Assembly: GCA_030407085.1 (NCBI GenBank)
Contig: CM059585.1
Span: forward strand, 97,372,501-97,436,500
Reading direction: 5' to 3'
DNA from: Trichopria drosophilae
Lineage: Eukaryota; Arthropoda; Insecta; Hymenoptera; Diapriidae
Length of the DNA: 64,000 nt
Shown: positions 60,800-64,000 of the stretch, piece after piece
How the letters are laid out: each line of letters begins with the position of its first letter
Position numbering within the stretch: the stretch's first letter is position 1
Made by a program: the position numbers and the translations under genes
Notes under the pieces: model-generated
Seen by the model: the letters and a program-made list of their open reading frames with translations, nothing else
The model's database searches: none
Told to the model about the DNA's origin: nothing

Positions 60800-63700
60800 A
60801 ACGGTTCATTTGCAGAAAAAAATAATGTATTATATATAATGGTTATTGTTAAAAGTTATATCTAAAACTACCATACAATAGTAATCCATGTTTTCCTAGG
60901 AAGTGAACATATTGCCTCCATCTGTTTCGGATAGAATTTAACTATAGCTAGAAAGAGAATGTGTTTAGGAATTTTTACTATTTCAGATGATAATTTAAGG
61001 ATAGAAAATAGAAATTAGAAGTTGACAGACATTTACAATGGTCTTATAAATGTTTTAACAACTGAAAAATTCGTATTATTACAACCAACCTTTGAGGAAT
61101 CATGGAAACGTTTATACAACTTGAATAGTGTATCACATTGGAATAAATGTAAATGAAGTTTTAAAAACGTTTTAATGAAGATAAATAACGTTTATGCAGT
61201 TGTAAAAACGTTTTGGTAACGTTTAGTTAAGAACGTTTAAGTAATCGTAGTTTTAAAAGCGTTTTTTATAGCAGGTATAAAAACTTTCTTAAACTATGTG
61301 CTACTTGGGTAATTTGTTTAATTGTGTATTATATTACAATCACCTTTTTTATGTGATTGTTTTTTCGAAGTGTTATTTTGTCGTGATATCAATTTAACTA
61401 CTTGAACGTGATTTGTGAAACAAAACACAGAATTTTAGACCTTTTTTCTCAGTGTCATAAATAATAAAAATAATTAGGATCGAACAGAACAGAGTGTATA
61501 AAAATCGAGAGGTGGGAGATTTTTGGGTTGAACGAAATTACCGTGTAAGAACATAACCCAATAAGTTCGGGAAATACACAATTATTCTCGATTGATGGTT
61601 TTATGTAAAATATGCCATATTGGTTTTACTAGGCCAATCAAAAGAACACCCTTAAAAATAGTAGAATAAGTATGTTTGACATTTTTATTTCAATTTTTTA
61701 CTGCAAAAAATACTCAAACATTAAAACTGTGCATTTCCCGAACTTAATGGGTTAAGAAGTTAAAAAAATATTTATATTTTCTGAAATTCTGAAATCTGCG
61801 CAATATGATTGCAACTTATTATTCTTAAATATCAATGAGTAGACGAAGAATTCTAAAATTTAATGAATGATCTTGTGATTGTTTTCAACAGTCCATGATT
61901 TCCATTTTTCGAATAATAATTGGAATAAAATCTAACAGTGCTAAAGGTTATTCTTAACATAAATCTGTAAAATTAGTTCTTTTTAAGAACAGAAAACCGA
62001 CTCGTCAAAAAGCCGACGAGCTGGCGAATAAACAAATAGACACATCGACAAGCGGGCAGTCATTTTGTGAAGTGTCGGTTTTTCGGTTATCGGCTTTTTA
62101 GCAGTTGGTATTATGACAATTCGGTTTTTCTATTGTCAACTTTTTTGATGTCGGTTTTTTTGAATGTCGGTATTTTGACTGTCGGCTTTTTGATTGGTCG
62201 GCTTTTCGCCCCTCACTCTTTTTAAGTAAAGTTCAGCCAGTTGAAAATGTAACCTTGCTTTAACATAGTTTTAAAATAACGAAAATTGAATGCAATACTT
62301 GCTAAAGTTATTTTTTTGTTCGATATAAAAATATTTGTTGTATCTTTGACACTGTTTTCTAAGTTGAACGAAAAACTAAACGTACTACCAATGTCAAAAG
62401 TTTGAACAAACTTATTATTAATACGAAGAATAACGTAATTGAAGAACGAGTTTTACTGTGTAAAACTTCATCTATAAATAATCGAATCTCTTACACTAAA
62501 AACATATTCAGAGACTGCAAGTTCGCGATTATTTTAAATAAATTATAAATGTTTTGTATGCTGATCGAAATATTCGCTTGTGGTGTAGAAACTGAGGTTT
62601 CTATATACTGTTATTATCATATAAATATTAAGGAACTATGTATACCAGAATATAAAAAAACATAACGTAACCTAACCTAACTCAAGGTAATCTAACCTTA
62701 ACAAAGCTATCAAAACTTTACCTAATCTAAACTGACCTACATTTATAATTAAGCTCCTCATTTTAATGTAGTTTAAAAAATTTAATTTAGTTTCAATATT
62801 TTCCTCGTTTAACGTAATTACATATAGAATAATTTCTATTTTATACGATTTCATTTCTGCAGAGGTTTCATCTAAAAACTCAAAATGTTAAAACCTTTTA
62901 AACTTATTATCTTTGATACTGCCGTTGCTTTTACCATTATTCTCACATTAATTCTATTATTCGATCGAAAAAATTGTATTAATTATTTATTTCAAGTTTG
63001 TCAGTTTATATGGCAAAACTAGAATATTGTAATGATTTAACAATGTACTAATAAAAAATTAATTTATAAATATTAATGCACTCAAAACAAAATGTAGTGA
63101 ATACTTAATTTAAGGATTAGATTTATTAAAATGAAGAAATATTTGTTAAATAAAAAAAATTGCTGACGTGAAGTAAATCTTTTATATGGCGCAATTGAAA
63201 TATAATTTTAATTAAATTAAAACTCGTTATTCGGTGTATATATATTTTAAAAACAAACTCCTAATAGCAACTAAATAATTATTAAGAGGACTTCAGTCAA
63301 ACACCTCCGGATGATTTTTTTTTTAGGTATAATCGATCAACCTTCAAAATTTTCTTTCTGAAATAATTTCTTTTATCTAACGTTTAATTTTTAGATATTC
63401 CAGATTTTACAAAAATCATATCATTTCATTAAAAGTTGCAGAATTATTAACAAAAAATTATTAGATAATTTTTCAAAACTCCGAATTAAAGTAAAACTGT
63501 CCAGATAATTTTTCTTCAATTATTTTTATAAAAATTAGAGTAGCAAAAAATAATTTTACTTAAAAAAATGTTAGTAGTAAATTTAGAATATTCAAATGAA
63601 AATCTACACCTATGTAAATATTGGAATTATTATTGTGACTTGTATTGAGACTTAACCATATTACTACCCCCATTGCATATTTTGTATTGGTTTGGAATTT

Positions 63701-64000
63701 TTTACACATTATTATTGAACTAAAACTAGTAATTTGTACTGTAATGAAGTAAGTTTTCTCCCTAAAAGTTGATATTAAAGTAGCAAAATGTCAAAATTCT
63801 TTCGGAATACTATTAATAAATTATTTGTTTTAATTACCTTTTAAGCAGTACAAAAAATGTCACTCAACAATGTCATCCGCATATTTATGAGGTAAAATGA
63901 AATATTTCCAACATCTGTATGAAAAATGTTAAACAGCTGGAAATTTTACCAGTTCGGACCAGACTTTCATCAGGTAAAAACGTGCCATTATTTGGAATAA
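60800..64000. other. Gene-free AT-rich stretch
   Basis: Apart from the minisatellite at 61996-62212 I see no gene or bounded element. A short CCTAACCTAAC run at about 62671 is too short to call a telomeric repeat. Confidence 0.5.
61996..62212. repeat. TGTCGGCTTTTT minisatellite, locus 3
   Basis: About ten degenerate units (GTCGGTTTTTCGGTTATCGG, TGTCGGTTTTTTTGAATG, GTCGGCTTTTTGATTGGTCG), with one inverted AAAAAGCCGAC at the left. Confidence 0.65.

Noticed and set aside
62665..62700. CCTAACCTAAC resembling insect telomere repeat (TTAGG)n
   Set aside because: Only about two units in an irregular context; not a telomeric or interstitial array.

Overview
This window looks like nuclear DNA from an insect or closely related arthropod. 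It is strongly AT-rich. The genes are eukaryotic, with GT/AG introns and fly/vertebrate-like orthologues. The spaces between genes are filled with palindromic DNA elements and 5'-truncated non-LTR retrotransposons. I cannot resolve the order or species from the sequence. I see no CRISPR array, no rRNA gene and no intact tRNA gene.

Five conserved protein-coding genes could be reconstructed by joining exons across splice sites. They lie between 22.4 and 47.3 kb. (1) An SDA1/SDAD1 homologue, a 60S ribosome-biogenesis factor, lies on the minus strand from 31206 down to 22387 in nine coding exons. (2) An intact, intronless ORC5 (origin recognition complex subunit 5) lies on the same strand at 30768-29467, entirely inside intron 2 of SDA1. 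The same 6.2 kb intron holds three stacked non-LTR retrotransposon fragments (24.8-29.4 kb). (3) An intronless Sm protein E gene lies at 33704-33420, minus. (4) A three-exon TFIIIC subunit 6 (GTF3C6-like) gene lies at 41098-42545, plus. (5) A seven-exon amidophosphoribosyltransferase gene (PPAT/Prat), the first enzyme of de novo purine synthesis, lies at 47305-42914, minus. GTF3C6 and PPAT converge, and their 3' ends probably overlap. These are housekeeping genes with no evident shared pathway.

Two weaker gene starts are visible. A short first coding exon with a strong donor lies at 15130-15046 (minus) in a GC-richer island; the rest of that gene would lie at lower coordinates or outside the window. 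Two possible untranslated exons lie at about 59.3 kb and 58.84-58.74 kb (minus), downstream of a CpG-richer block; they could be 5' exons of PPAT or of a separate transcript.

The remainder, including 1-15 kb, 48-58.7 kb and 61-64 kb, has no supportable gene. It holds many inverted-repeat elements. They include a 1.44 kb foldback element at 20.4-21.8 kb with tandem repeats in its arms, a 1.6 kb terminal-inverted-repeat element at 36.0-37.6 kb with other elements nested in it, and two elements sharing CCCAGCAATCGA ends at 38.7 and 40.2 kb. Others are a CCCAGATAGCA-ended set of interleaved palindromes inside a PPAT intron, pogo-like MITEs beginning CAGTAGGACCTC, tRNA-derived SINE-like repeats, and a dispersed TGTCGGCTTTTT minisatellite.
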